Assembly: GCF_000377665.1 (NCBI RefSeq)
Contig: NZ_KB898646.1
Location: 806,001-870,000, forward strand
Length of the DNA stretch: 64,000 nucleotides
Direction: 5' to 3'
DNA from: Vreelandella zhanjiangensis DSM 21076
Lineage (GTDB): Bacteria; Pseudomonadota; Gammaproteobacteria; Pseudomonadales; Halomonadaceae
Positions 46,001 to 55,045 of this stretch are shown here, piece by piece. How positions within the stretch are numbered: the first letter of the stretch is position 1; every line of letters starts with the position of its first letter. Below the pieces are notes generated by a model. The model searched no databases. It was not told the origin of the DNA and worked only from the letters and a program-made list of their open reading frames with translations. The position numbers were made by a program, and so were the translations under genes.

Positions 46001-46372
46001 TCAAGCTGCATTCCTATCGAATGCTTCTTTGAGAGCCGCTGCAGAAGGAGGATATACGTCATACCAATCGACTGCGTAGACGTCCTCTCGTCGTGCATCG
46101 AACTCTTGCCGATTCATAGGTATGTCTTCGCCTGGCGTCCCTCGCCCCTTTCCAACAACTACCGAAGTTAGCGGTGGCAGATTATTATCATTGCAGTAGT
46201 AGGCGATGTGGCCAAGGATTCGATCAAGGACACCCGCCGCCTTCTTCTTGTACATGAGCTTGGACAAGCCCTCATAAGTGAGTGTCTGGCGGTTCGTCGC
46301 AGCACCTATAAGGATCTGCCAAGCTTGAACGGCCCTGTCTGGGTGGTTTGAACTGGGGTTAAATCTCTTCAC
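46001..46372 (-). CDS. Hypothetical protein, 123 residues
   Basis: A soluble protein with 'AVQAWQILIGAATNRQTLTY' (about 14-33), 'KKKAAGVLDRILGHIAYYC' and 'LPPLTSVVVGKGRGTPGED'. I recall near-identical patterns in many hypothetical proteins of islands, but no function is known to me. It starts at GTG 46372 with GGAGAA 4 bases upstream. Same strand as the two genes below it, 86 bases apart. Confidence 0.75.
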   Translation of the reverse strand: MKRFNPSSNHPDRAVQAWQILIGAATNRQTLTYEGLSKLMYKKKAAGVLDRILGHIAYYCNDNNLPPLTSVVVGKGRGTPGEDIPMNRQEFDARREDVYAVDWYDVYPPSAAALKEAFDRNAA

Positions 46373-46810
46373 TGATTCTCCGTCCTAGAAATATCTGCCT
46401 AACAGGTACTAGATCGCACATCCAATGATTGTATAAACGTGGTGGCACGTTTATCCGACAAATGCAGTCTGAAAACTCCACTCTAAACCATCGATACCCA
46501 CAAGCACTAATTTTTATTAGGCCGTGTATTCAGATTTCGCGCGCCTATTGCATTTTCCGGTACGTCGGCTTTGGGTCGTTAACAGCCAATAGCCACCACT
46601 CATAATTCTTAAGAAGACAGTATCTTAATGAAAAGAGGGTGTCACCTCTCACGAGCGTGCACGCATGCAGCTTTTACTGAATTATGGTTCGAGGGTAAGT
46701 AACAAAGAATCAGCAACAAGGGAGTCAGCGTCCAAAATAGTTCAGTTCTGCTCACTGAGAGCCAAAACCAAAGTATGTGCTGGCGTAGGGGCTGGCTAAA
46801 TTACACGCAC
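46373..46810. other. Intergenic region between island genes and tRNA-Ser
   Basis: About 440 bases with no supported gene. A 9-bp inverted repeat (ATAAACGTG-GTGG-CACGTTTAT) occupies 46433-46454 without a T run, so it could be an operator for the gene at 46372. No copy of the tRNA-Ser 3' end was found here or near 43.8 kb. Confidence 0.5.
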
Positions 46811-46836
46811 AAAAAAGCCGCTGTAATCAGCGGCTT
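46811..46836 (-). terminator. Terminator of tRNA-Ser
   Basis: A perfect 9-bp stem (AAGCCGCTG/CAGCGGCTT, loop TAAT) with six A on its left, the T tract on the minus strand, 12 bases past the tRNA end. Confidence 0.9.
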
Positions 46837-46848
46837 ATTCGTAATAGG

Positions 46849-46939
46849 TGGCGGAGGGACAGGGATTCGAACCCTGGGTAGGTTATTCACCTACGCCGGT
46901 TTTCAAGACCGGTGCATTCAACCGCTCTGCCATCCCTCC
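46849..46939 (-). tRNA. tRNA-Ser (anticodon UGA)
   Basis: 91 bases with encoded CCA. The acceptor GGAGGGA pairs with TCCCTCC, the anticodon loop is CTTGAAA within stem ACCGGT-type pairs (GGTC...), the long variable arm typical of serine tRNA is TAGGTGAATAACCTA, and the T arm reads GGTTCGAATCC. It reads UCN codons, mainly UCA. Confidence 0.97.
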
Positions 46940-46997
46940 GGCTTATGGGTGCGTATATTAACAGTATTCCCTTGGAAGTCAACACCTTCTAGCGAAA

Positions 46998-48704
46998 TCA
47001 ATACAATCGAAGGCCCACATGGGTAATCGTACCCTTCTCCATCTCGCTGACGACCCAGTGAATGCCGTGCCAGTCGACATCATCACCAACGACCGGGTGC
47101 CCGCCTACGCGCAGGGCCACGAATTCGGCCAAGGTCATGTCATGCTCGCCGGGGCTTAGCGTTAAGCCGTAGGCTTGGGCGACATCCAGCATCTGTGCAC
47201 TACCTTCAAGCGTAAAGGTACCGAAGAAGGCTCGCTCCTGCTTGAGCTTGGCATCACCATTAAACAAGCGGTTTAGCGCATGAAGGTCTTCCGTGCGCCC
47301 GATCACACAAATGACATCTCCCATTTTTAACCGGGTGCTGCCTTTGGGGTGGAGCATGGCATGGTTGCGAAACAGGGCCGAAATCAGCGCGCCTGAAGGA
47401 AAGCGCAGTAGCCGAATAGGGACGTCTTCAAGGTCGCGGTTCTCGACCACATAGACAAACATCTCAAAATCGTTATCCGGCAGGATACCCAGCGGCCCTC
47501 GGCGATTGGGCGTCGTGCCTACTGGTACTTCCACCTTTAGCCAACGCGCCATAAGCGTCAGCGAGCCGCCCTGTATCAAGAGCGACATCAATACAACGGC
47601 AAAGGCGACATTAAAATAAAGCGAGGCATTCTCTACCCCACCGATAACCGGGAAGATGGCCAATACAATAGGTACTGCCCCTCTTAACCCCACCCAGGCA
47701 ATAAAGAAGGTTTCCCGCCAGCGGAATTTGAAGAACGGCTTGATCGCGATGAGTACCGCAAGTGGGCGCGCGATAAAAATAAGCGCCAGCGCCACTAAGC
47801 CAGCAGGCAACGCCACATCCCACAGTTGGCTAGGCGTCACTAAAAGCCCTAATACCAGAAACAGACCGATTTGGCTTAACCAGGCCAAGCCATCGTGCAC
47901 GGGGAGAATAAAGTTAAGGTGGCGGCCAGGCTGATTTCCAATCATGAGGCCCGCTAGATAGATCGCTAGAAACCCGCTGCCACCCAGCACGCTGGTTAAC
48001 CCGAACACGCTAAAGCCCAAGGCCAGCGCCAGCATGGCATAAAGGCCCGGCGCCAAATCCAGCCAGCGCAGCAGTTTTGCGCTTAACCAGCCGCCACCCA
48101 GTCCGACAATCAAACCGATACCAAACTGTGAAATAAAGAAGATGAGGGTTTCAACAGGCCCACCCATGTCGCCGACTAATAGCTCAACCAGCATCAAGGT
48201 AAGGAAGATGGCCATCGGGTCGTTGGTACCGGACTCAATCTCAAGCGTGGCCCCTACCCGCTCATTGAGATTCACGCCGCGCCCACTTAACATTGAGAAA
48301 ACGGCGGCGGCATCGGTTGAGCCCACAATCGCGCCTACCAATAGCCCTTGCACCAGGCTTAAATCGAACACCCACATCGCGATCAAGCCCACAATCGCAC
48401 TGGTTATGAACACCCCGAAGGTGGCAAGCGAAAGCGCTGGTTTAAAACCCACCCGGAATGTTTTAAGCCGCGTGCGCAAGCCACCATCAAGCAGGATCAT
48501 GGCCAGCGCCAGGTGTCCGATAGTGAAAGCCATCGCGTAATCATCGAAGACGACCCCCAGCACCCCCTCTTCGCCCGCCAGCATGCCCAGGCCCAGGAAG
48601 ATAAGCAGCAACGGTACACCGACCATTGATGATAGGCGACTCGCTAATATGCTGAGCGCCATTAAAGAACCGCCTACTAAAAAGAACGTATAGATCGCGT
48701 CCAT
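46998..48704 (-). CDS. Potassium/proton antiporter, CvrA/NhaP2 type
   Basis: A 568-residue CPA1 antiporter. The membrane part (1-385) has 'GIP/VPLLLIFLGLGMLAGEEG'-like start, 'LLDGGLRT', 'VGSTDAAAVFSML' and 'GTNDPMAIFLT', the ion-binding helices. The cytosolic part has a TrkA-C-like regulatory domain (about 400-480, 'DVPIRLLRFPSGALISALF') and a CorC_HlyC-like end. It exports K+ for H+ and helps volume and pH control. GGAGAGAC precedes the ATG. Single gene. Confidence 0.93.
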   Translation of the reverse strand: MDAIYTFFLVGGSLMALSILASRLSSMVGVPLLLIFLGLGMLAGEEGVLGVVFDDYAMAFTIGHLALAMILLDGGLRTRLKTFRVGFKPALSLATFGVFITSAIVGLIAMWVFDLSLVQGLLVGAIVGSTDAAAVFSMLSGRGVNLNERVGATLEIESGTNDPMAIFLTLMLVELLVGDMGGPVETLIFFISQFGIGLIVGLGGGWLSAKLLRWLDLAPGLYAMLALALGFSVFGLTSVLGGSGFLAIYLAGLMIGNQPGRHLNFILPVHDGLAWLSQIGLFLVLGLLVTPSQLWDVALPAGLVALALIFIARPLAVLIAIKPFFKFRWRETFFIAWVGLRGAVPIVLAIFPVIGGVENASLYFNVAFAVVLMSLLIQGGSLTLMARWLKVEVPVGTTPNRRGPLGILPDNDFEMFVYVVENRDLEDVPIRLLRFPSGALISALFRNHAMLHPKGSTRLKMGDVICVIGRTEDLHALNRLFNGDAKLKQERAFFGTFTLEGSAQMLDVAQAYGLTLSPGEHDMTLAEFVALRVGGHPVVGDDVDWHGIHWVVSEMEKGTITHVGLRLY

Positions 48705-48855
48705 GTCTCTCCATCTCTACATCAATGCCGCGCTATTATTACACGCCACCGTTAATTTTACTGCGTCAACTCAGCACGCTAACGCGATAAGGGGCTGGTC
48801 ATCCACGGATTGACAGGGCTAAACTCCGCCGTCTAGATATCAGGAGTGACCGATT

Positions 48856-49986
48856 ATGTTGCACTGCCTTTCTCGTTATGGGCATTCACGTTTATTCATG
48901 GTGACGTTTTGTTTATTGTTCTTATTTTCATCAGCTTACGCAGAGGAAGCCAATACCCAAGATGAACAGCCAGTGCTCTCTTTGGAAAGTGATATTCAGT
49001 TCCTTGATACACTTTCGCCACTTACTGACAGCGAAGTAAGCGATGAAGTGCCCGCGGCCGTTCTCTCATTGCCACCGCCACTTGAGCCACCGCCGCTTAA
49101 AAGCATCTCGGTAATGCTCGACTGGTATTTAAGCCCACAACATGCCGCCTTGGTGGTCGCCCAAGAGCGCGGCTTATTTACTGCGCAGGGTTTTGATGTG
49201 GAACTACAAACGCCCGCCGACCCCACTATCGCTATCAAGCTGCTGGCCGCAGGAGAAGTTGATTTAGCCCTCACGCGCCAGCCGCTTCTACATTTGCTTG
49301 CCCATGAGGCTATGCCCATCACGCGTATTGCCACACTGATTGAGACGCCTTTAAACGCCGTGATTGTAAAAGGCGAGGCTCAGCCTGAAAATATAACGCA
49401 TCTTTCAGGGCTGCATTATGGGTACTCCACCCGGGAAGGTATCGATATTATGCTACCCGAGCTTGTGCCGCGCTCGGTACGTCAGACCGACGCTTTCTTA
49501 TCTCCGCAAAGCGTATATTTTAATCCGGTCAGCGCATTCGATGAAGGAAACATCGACGCTATTGCCGATGGCTTTTTTCATTTTTTACCTCAACAGCTAG
49601 CCGCTAACGGTATTACCACGCACACCGTGCGCTATCATGACTTAGGCATCCCTCGTCATGACGGCCTAATTATCATCGCCAACAGTGATTCGTTGGCGAA
49701 ACAAGCCAATACATGGTCACGCTTTTTAATTGCCTTGGATGAGGCAAGCGATTGGATCGTGGAAAATCCAAGTCAGGCCTGGCAGCTATTAACGGATGCT
49801 CACCCAATACTTGATAACCCCATCAATGCCGACGCCTGGCAGGATATTTTACGCAGAATCGCATTAAGCCCTGCGGCACTGGATACCCGCCGCTATGCAG
49901 CGTTTGAAACTTATCTTTTAAAAGAAGGCCTAATCGACGCTGAACTGCCCATCTCTCGTTTAGCCGTTGACCCTCATACCCTTTAA
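48856..49986 (+). CDS. ThiY/NMT1-like ABC transporter substrate-binding protein
   Basis: A 376-residue secreted binding protein. A signal peptide covers about residues 1-30 ('LLFLFSSAYAEE' at the end) and an acidic, Pro-rich linker follows to about 84. The NMT1/THI5-like domain has 'SVMLDWYLSPQHAALVVAQE' (about 85-104), matching pyrimidine or thiamine-precursor binders, and 'EVDLALTRQPLLHLLA'. Its permease and ATPase are not next to it, so it may serve a distant transporter or act as a sensor. AGGAG precedes the ATG. The next gene follows 12 bases later. Confidence 0.85.
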   Translation: MLHCLSRYGHSRLFMVTFCLLFLFSSAYAEEANTQDEQPVLSLESDIQFLDTLSPLTDSEVSDEVPAAVLSLPPPLEPPPLKSISVMLDWYLSPQHAALVVAQERGLFTAQGFDVELQTPADPTIAIKLLAAGEVDLALTRQPLLHLLAHEAMPITRIATLIETPLNAVIVKGEAQPENITHLSGLHYGYSTREGIDIMLPELVPRSVRQTDAFLSPQSVYFNPVSAFDEGNIDAIADGFFHFLPQQLAANGITTHTVRYHDLGIPRHDGLIIIANSDSLAKQANTWSRFLIALDEASDWIVENPSQAWQLLTDAHPILDNPINADAWQDILRRIALSPAALDTRRYAAFETYLLKEGLIDAELPISRLAVDPHTL

Positions 49987-49998
49987 TACAGGAGCGCT

Positions 49999-51402
49999 AT
50001 GGCCAGTGCGCTGACAGAAATACCGCTAATTTTTATTGACCTGGAAACCACCGGAACTAGCGCAACGCGGGACCGGATTACTGAAATTGTCGCTCTTAAA
50101 ATCATTAATGGGCACCAGGTAGATAGCTGGTCTAGCTTGATCAATCCTGATATTAGAGTGCCGCCAAATATCAGCCAGCTAACCGGCATCGACGATGACA
50201 TGCTCGTCGATGCCCCCTGCTTTGAAGACATTGCCGAGTCGCTGCGCGTTTGGCTGGGTGATAACCACCGCTTGGTTGCCCACAATGCACGCTTTGACTA
50301 TAGCTTTCTGCGTAACGCCTTTAAGCGCGTAGGCATCGAATATCGAACGCCGATTGTCTGCACGCTGCGCCTATCTCGCCGACTGGCTCCGCTGGCGCAA
50401 CAGCATAATTTAAAAGCCCTGCTTGAACGCTATGACATTATTAACTCGCGCGCGCATCGGGCAAGTAGTGATGTGAACGCGCTATGGTCACTTTGGCAGG
50501 CTTGGCAAACGCACTATGCAGACGACACATGGCAAACCGTACTGACTGAGGAGCAACGACACCGCACGTTGCCTGCCCATTTGGATAGCCGTCAGCTGGA
50601 AGGGTTACCCGAATCGCCAGGGGTATATTTCTTTTATGGGCATAACCGGCTCCCTCTGTACGTGGGCAAAAGTGTCAATTTGCGCCGCCGGGTATTGAGT
50701 CATTTTCAGCGTGACCATCAAGACAACAAAGCGATGCGCCTCGCACAGCAAATTCATCATATTGAGTGGGAAGAAACCGCAGGCGATCTAGGCGCGCAAC
50801 TGCGTGAAGCCCAGCTGGTTAAGTCGATGATGCCGATTATGAATCGCCAGCTACGCAAACAGCGCAAGCTAACCACCTGGCACTGGCCGTCAGGGGAAAA
50901 CTACCCCACCCTGGTTAACGGCGACGTGCTGAGCCAACCCACCGACGGGGCGCTCTTCGGGCTTTTTCGCAGTGCCAGAGACGCCAAGGATACGCTGCGT
51001 GCAACAGCTGAAGAGCATAAGCTTTGCCTTCAGGTGCTGGGCATTACCAAAGGCAAAGGGCGCTGTTTTGCCCGCCAGTTAGGTAAATGTAACGGCGCCT
51101 GTGAAGGTGTGGAGACGTTGCAGGCACATACCCAGCGAGCCCAGTACGCGTTGGCACAGCTGCAGATTAAGGCGTGGCCCTGGGAAGGACGAATCATTAT
51201 TCAAGAAAAACCCGAGACGGGTGGGAAAAGCGCCTGGCATGTTGTTGATCACTGGTGCTACCTGGGCAGTGCCGATACGTTTAAAAAAGCTCAACGTCTA
51301 ACCGGCGCCACCCCGGCTTTTGATATTGACAGCTATCGTATTTTAAACCGTTTTTTACGTGCCCCGGAACAGCACGGGCTGACCGTTAAAACCTGTTACT
51401 AA
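49999..51402 (+). CDS. DnaQ-like 3'-5' exonuclease fused to GIY-YIG endonuclease
   Basis: A 467-residue nuclease fusion. The N-terminal DEDDh exonuclease (about 8-180) has 'FIDLETTGTSATRDRITEIV' (Asp14, Glu16), 'HNARFDYSFL' and 'HRASSDVNAL'. The GIY-YIG domain (about 205-285) has 'GVYFFYGHNRLPLYVGKSVN' and later a UvrC/Cho-like Cys cluster 'GRCFARQLGKCNGACEG'. Such proteins resemble Cho/UvrC incision nucleases and probably act in DNA repair; it is not the polymerase III epsilon subunit, which is encoded separately at 58154. AGGAG precedes the ATG. Confidence 0.92.
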   Translation: MASALTEIPLIFIDLETTGTSATRDRITEIVALKIINGHQVDSWSSLINPDIRVPPNISQLTGIDDDMLVDAPCFEDIAESLRVWLGDNHRLVAHNARFDYSFLRNAFKRVGIEYRTPIVCTLRLSRRLAPLAQQHNLKALLERYDIINSRAHRASSDVNALWSLWQAWQTHYADDTWQTVLTEEQRHRTLPAHLDSRQLEGLPESPGVYFFYGHNRLPLYVGKSVNLRRRVLSHFQRDHQDNKAMRLAQQIHHIEWEETAGDLGAQLREAQLVKSMMPIMNRQLRKQRKLTTWHWPSGENYPTLVNGDVLSQPTDGALFGLFRSARDAKDTLRATAEEHKLCLQVLGITKGKGRCFARQLGKCNGACEGVETLQAHTQRAQYALAQLQIKAWPWEGRIIIQEKPETGGKSAWHVVDHWCYLGSADTFKKAQRLTGATPAFDIDSYRILNRFLRAPEQHGLTVKTCY

Positions 51403-51421
51403 CCGCTATGGGTAAGAGCGT

Positions 51422-52246
51422 TTAACGGCAAGCCCACTGGGCCTTATCGTGATGCTCAATAAAAGCTTCAACCGCCTGCTGGAATGCTTCCGGCTGTTCT
51501 GCATGCAGCCAATGGCCAGCATTTTTCAGCGTCACAACGCGTGCCCCCGGCAGCACTTCACGCAAAGCGGGCAGCAAATCGTCGGTAACGTAGTGTGATT
51601 CGGCGCCACGCAGCACCAGCGTGGGTCCTTCAAAGGGGCCGTCGCCGGCGGGTAGGCCAATTATATTGCCATAGCCACGCTGGATTTCATCAAGCCCGAT
51701 ACGCAGCCCTAAAATGCCTTCCTCGTTCCGGGCTAAATTAGTAGCTAAAAAAAGCCGCGTGGAGCGCGAGTCCACATGTTCCGCCAACAGGTCGTCCGCT
51801 TCACGGCGATTTTTAGGCTGCCCTTCTCTAACGCGTTTAAGCGCTGCAAAAACATCATCATGGCCATGCTCATAGACCACCGGCGCAATGTCGCCGACCG
51901 TCAGCGTTACCACGCGCTCTGGCGCCAGCCTGGCCAAACTAATAGCGACTTTCCCGCCCATTGAATGGCCCAGCACATGCGCTTGGGTAATAGAAAGCTT
52001 ATCGAGCAGGGCCAATACATCCTGGCTCATGGTGGCATAGCGCATATCGTCGCTATGCGGTGAGCGGCCGTGATTACGTAAATCTACCGCAATGACACGC
52101 CGCGAACGCTGCCAGGCTTTCAAATGGGAACGCCAGTTATCAGCGCTCCCCATTAAGCCATGAATCACCACCAGGGGCGTGGAATCGGGAGCGCCTTCAC
52201 TGTCCATTTCCAGATAATGAAGATCAACCGTGGCAGCGTCAGTCAT
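51422..52246 (-). CDS. ybfF: Alpha/beta hydrolase, YbfF-like esterase
   Basis: A 274-residue esterase. 'VVIHGLMGSADNWRSHLKAW' is the oxyanion region, the nucleophile elbow is 'GHSMGG', and the His is in 'NAGHWLHAEQP'. E. coli YbfF (254 residues) hydrolyses short to medium acyl esters and acyl-CoA. GGGAG precedes the ATG. Convergent with the nuclease gene. Confidence 0.88.
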   Translation of the reverse strand: MTDAATVDLHYLEMDSEGAPDSTPLVVIHGLMGSADNWRSHLKAWQRSRRVIAVDLRNHGRSPHSDDMRYATMSQDVLALLDKLSITQAHVLGHSMGGKVAISLARLAPERVVTLTVGDIAPVVYEHGHDDVFAALKRVREGQPKNRREADDLLAEHVDSRSTRLFLATNLARNEEGILGLRIGLDEIQRGYGNIIGLPAGDGPFEGPTLVLRGAESHYVTDDLLPALREVLPGARVVTLKNAGHWLHAEQPEAFQQAVEAFIEHHDKAQWACR

Positions 52247-52323
52247 ATAAACTCCCTAAATATTGATTAAACAACAAACCCGCAGGCCATTATCTCATTA
52301 CCTATAAGCGCTAAGCCACTCTA

Positions 52324-52992
52324 CTACGCCATACGGGGGGAGAGATCAGTTTGCCCGGTCCAGACCACCAGACGGCGTGAAAGCCAGGCCAGCAGCAGAC
52401 CGTATAGAGGTAGAAAGAACAGCAGGCTGATAGCGAGTTTTATCACGTAATCAACGGCAGCAATTTCAATCCAATTAGCCGCCATAAACGCGTCGGGGCT
52501 GTTATAAAACGCCGTCGAGAAGAAAGCGTAGGTATCGGCAAGGTTTCCCAGCACCGTTGAGCAAACAGGGGCTATCCACCAAGCCAGCTGTCGCAACCGG
52601 TCAAACACCTGCACATCCAACAGCTGCCCGATCACATAGGCAAGAAAGCTTGCCAGCGCAATCCGTGCAACAAACAGATTCCATTCACCCAGTGCTTCAA
52701 TCCCGGCAAAGCTTCCGCGTGGGAACACCACGGAAACCACATAAGAAACCACCAAGGCAGGCAGCATGACCCTTAAAACAATCGCCCGGGCGGCACTTTT
52801 ACCGAAGAGTCGAACCGTTAAATCAGTGGCTAGAAAAATGAACGGAAAGCTAAACGCTCCCCATGTGGTATGAAAACCAAACAGGGTAAACGGAAGCTGA
52901 ACAAGGTAATTACTGGCAGCAATAATACCGATATGGAAGGCAACCATTACGAAAAGGCAACGGCGGTACTGCGTATCACTTAATGCAAACAT
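52324..52992 (-). CDS. yhhQ: Queuosine precursor transporter, YhhQ family
   Basis: A 222-residue membrane protein with about six helices. 'TTWGAFSFPFIFLATDLTVR' (about 41-60) and 'DTYAFFSTAFYNSPDAFMAA' (about 153-172) are the family motifs. YhhQ (221 residues in E. coli) imports 7-cyano-7-deazaguanine for queuosine in tRNA. The frame opens at 53019, but ATG 52992 with AAGG upstream gives the family start. Confidence 0.93.
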   Translation of the reverse strand: MFALSDTQYRRCLFVMVAFHIGIIAASNYLVQLPFTLFGFHTTWGAFSFPFIFLATDLTVRLFGKSAARAIVLRVMLPALVVSYVVSVVFPRGSFAGIEALGEWNLFVARIALASFLAYVIGQLLDVQVFDRLRQLAWWIAPVCSTVLGNLADTYAFFSTAFYNSPDAFMAANWIEIAAVDYVIKLAISLLFFLPLYGLLLAWLSRRLVVWTGQTDLSPRMA

Positions 52993-53093
52993 GCAAGATG
53001 ACCTTTTTTTACAAGCCAAGAGGGGTTAGGGAACCCTCATAAGAAAGCGCATAGCGCTGCTGGGCGCGCATTATACGCTTTCTTAACCGCAAT

Positions 53094-53122
53094 AAAAGCC
53101 AGCTGCCCTGCTTAAAGCAGCT
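53094..53122 (-). terminator. Terminator of prpE
   Basis: A short inverted repeat (AGCTGC/GCAGCT) with AATAAAAG on its left, giving a T-rich tail on the minus strand. It lies 10 bases past the prpE stop. Confidence 0.6.
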
Positions 53123-53131
53123 CACCTTAGC

Positions 53132-55045
53132 TCAATCGAGAGGCGTTGCCTTCTCAGCCGTACCGATAGCACGCTCGCACATGGCGGTATGTACCTCATC
53201 AAGGCTTGAAGGATCATCAATGGTCGACGGAACCCCAAAAGCCTTACCGTCCGCGATATTGCGCAACAGCTTGCGTAATATTTTGCCCGAACGGGTTTTA
53301 GGCAGGCGGTTAACTACAAGAACCTGCTTAAAACAGGCAATAGGACCGATATAGTCGCGCACGCGGGCAATAAGTTCGGCTTCAAGCTTTGCTTCATCAC
53401 CATTAAAGCCATCTTTAGGGATCACCAGACCAATCGGAATTTGCCCTTTGAGCACATCATGAATGCCGATAACCGCGCATTCAGCTACAGCGGGATGCGC
53501 GCCTACGACCTCTTCCAACTCGCCGGTCGATAGCCGATGCCCGGCAACGTTAATAACGTCATCGGTACGCCCCATGATAAACAGGTAGCCGTCTTTATCG
53601 AAGTAACCACCGTCGCCGGTCAGGTAATAACCCGGGAAAGCTGCCATGTAGGCGCTATGAAAACGCTGGGGGTCCCGCCAAATACCGCTTAAGCACCCAG
53701 GCGGCATGGGCTGCTTGATGACCACACTGCCCTGCTCCATCGGGGCTGCCGGTTCGCCATCACGCCCTAGCACTGCGACATTAAAACCCGGCACAGGGAA
53801 GGTTGCAGACCCAGGTTTGATAGGCATTGAATCAAGCCCCGGCTGATTGGCGGCAATCGGCCAGCCGGTTTCGGTCTGCCACCAGTGGTCAATTACCGGC
53901 ACATCCAGCAGATCATCTAACCAATGAAAGGTAGGAGGGTCAAGCCGCTCGCCTGCGACAAACAGGTGCTTCAAACTGCTGATATCATAACGGGCAAGCA
54001 GTTGGGCATCTGGGTCAGCTTTCTTGATCGCCCGGAAAGCCGTAGGCGCGGTAAAGAAGCTTTTAACCTTGTACTCCTCGATGACCCGCCAGAAGCTACC
54101 CGCATCGGGCGTATTTACCGGCTTGCCTTCATAAACAACGCTGGTGCAGCCACGCAGTAGCGGTGCATACACAATATAGGAGTGGCCAACCACCCACCCC
54201 ACATCAGAAGCCGTAAAAAAAACGTCGCCGGGGTTCAGGGCATAAATTGCCTGCATTGAGTACTCAAGCGCCACGGCGTACCCCCCCGTATCACGTACCA
54301 CCCCTTTGGGCTTACCAGTCGTGCCTGAGGTATACAGAATGTAAAGAGGATCCGTGCTGAGTACCGGAACACATTCAGCAAAAGCGGCCTTGGCAACTAT
54401 CGCGTCCCAGCAGTGATCAAGTGCCGTCAGCGTTGCCGGGCATATGTCACGCTGATAGACCACGCAGGCATCTGGCTGATGGGCACTTAAGCCAAGCGCC
54501 TGATCAATAATCGGCTTGTAGGGGATTACCTTATCCACCTCAATACCACATGAAGCGGCAACCACCACTTTCGGCTCGGCATCTTCTATTCTGACTGCCA
54601 GCTCATGCGGGGCGAAGCCGCCAAACACTACTGAATGCACCGCACCTAAGCGTGCACAGGCATACATGGCAACCAGCGCTTCGGGAATCATGGGCATATA
54701 GATCACCACACGATCGCCCTTTTCAACGCCCAGCGCGGAAAGCGCCCCGGCGAAATAAGCCACCTGATCACGCAGCTGCTGATAGGTGAGGGTTCGCTTG
54801 GACTGGGTGACTGGGGAGTCCCAATAAATCGCTGGTTGGTCAGCTCGGCCATTTTCAACGTGGTAATCAAGCGCGGCATAGCAAAGGTTTATTTCGCCAT
54901 CGCTGAACCAGCGTGCGTGCTGCTGATCGTCATACGTAAGAATCTGGGTTGGTGGGGTAAACCATGGCAGACGTTGGGCTTGCTCGGCCCAGAACTGCTC
55001 GGGCTGTTCGTTCGCTTGCAGGAAAGCTTCTTGGTAGCGGCTCAT
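53132..55045 (-). CDS. prpE: Propionate-CoA ligase PrpE
   Basis: A 637-residue AMP-forming ligase that turns propionate, ATP and CoA into propionyl-CoA. The P-loop-like motif is 'YTSGTTGKPKGVV' and the catalytic Lys is in 'PKTRSGKILRKLLRN' near the C-terminus. The 'DHWWQTETGWPI' motif is the acetyl/propionyl type. E. coli PrpE is 628 residues. 'GYFDKDGYLFIMGRTDDVIN' starts the hinge and C-terminal domain. No other prp genes lie nearby. AGGG precedes the ATG. Confidence 0.9.
   Translation of the reverse strand: MSRYQEAFLQANEQPEQFWAEQAQRLPWFTPPTQILTYDDQQHARWFSDGEINLCYAALDYHVENGRADQPAIYWDSPVTQSKRTLTYQQLRDQVAYFAGALSALGVEKGDRVVIYMPMIPEALVAMYACARLGAVHSVVFGGFAPHELAVRIEDAEPKVVVAASCGIEVDKVIPYKPIIDQALGLSAHQPDACVVYQRDICPATLTALDHCWDAIVAKAAFAECVPVLSTDPLYILYTSGTTGKPKGVVRDTGGYAVALEYSMQAIYALNPGDVFFTASDVGWVVGHSYIVYAPLLRGCTSVVYEGKPVNTPDAGSFWRVIEEYKVKSFFTAPTAFRAIKKADPDAQLLARYDISSLKHLFVAGERLDPPTFHWLDDLLDVPVIDHWWQTETGWPIAANQPGLDSMPIKPGSATFPVPGFNVAVLGRDGEPAAPMEQGSVVIKQPMPPGCLSGIWRDPQRFHSAYMAAFPGYYLTGDGGYFDKDGYLFIMGRTDDVINVAGHRLSTGELEEVVGAHPAVAECAVIGIHDVLKGQIPIGLVIPKDGFNGDEAKLEAELIARVRDYIGPIACFKQVLVVNRLPKTRSGKILRKLLRNIADGKAFGVPSTIDDPSSLDEVHTAMCERAIGTAEKATPLD

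Noticed and set aside
46849..46939. Attachment-site duplication of the tRNA-Ser 3' end
   Set aside because: I searched the flanks near 43.8 kb and 46.4-46.8 kb for the TTCGAATCCCTGTCCCTCC end and found no second copy.
49999..51402. Second polymerase III epsilon subunit
   Set aside because: The GIY-YIG domain and UvrC-like Cys cluster show it is a repair-type fusion nuclease; the true dnaQ is next to rnhA.
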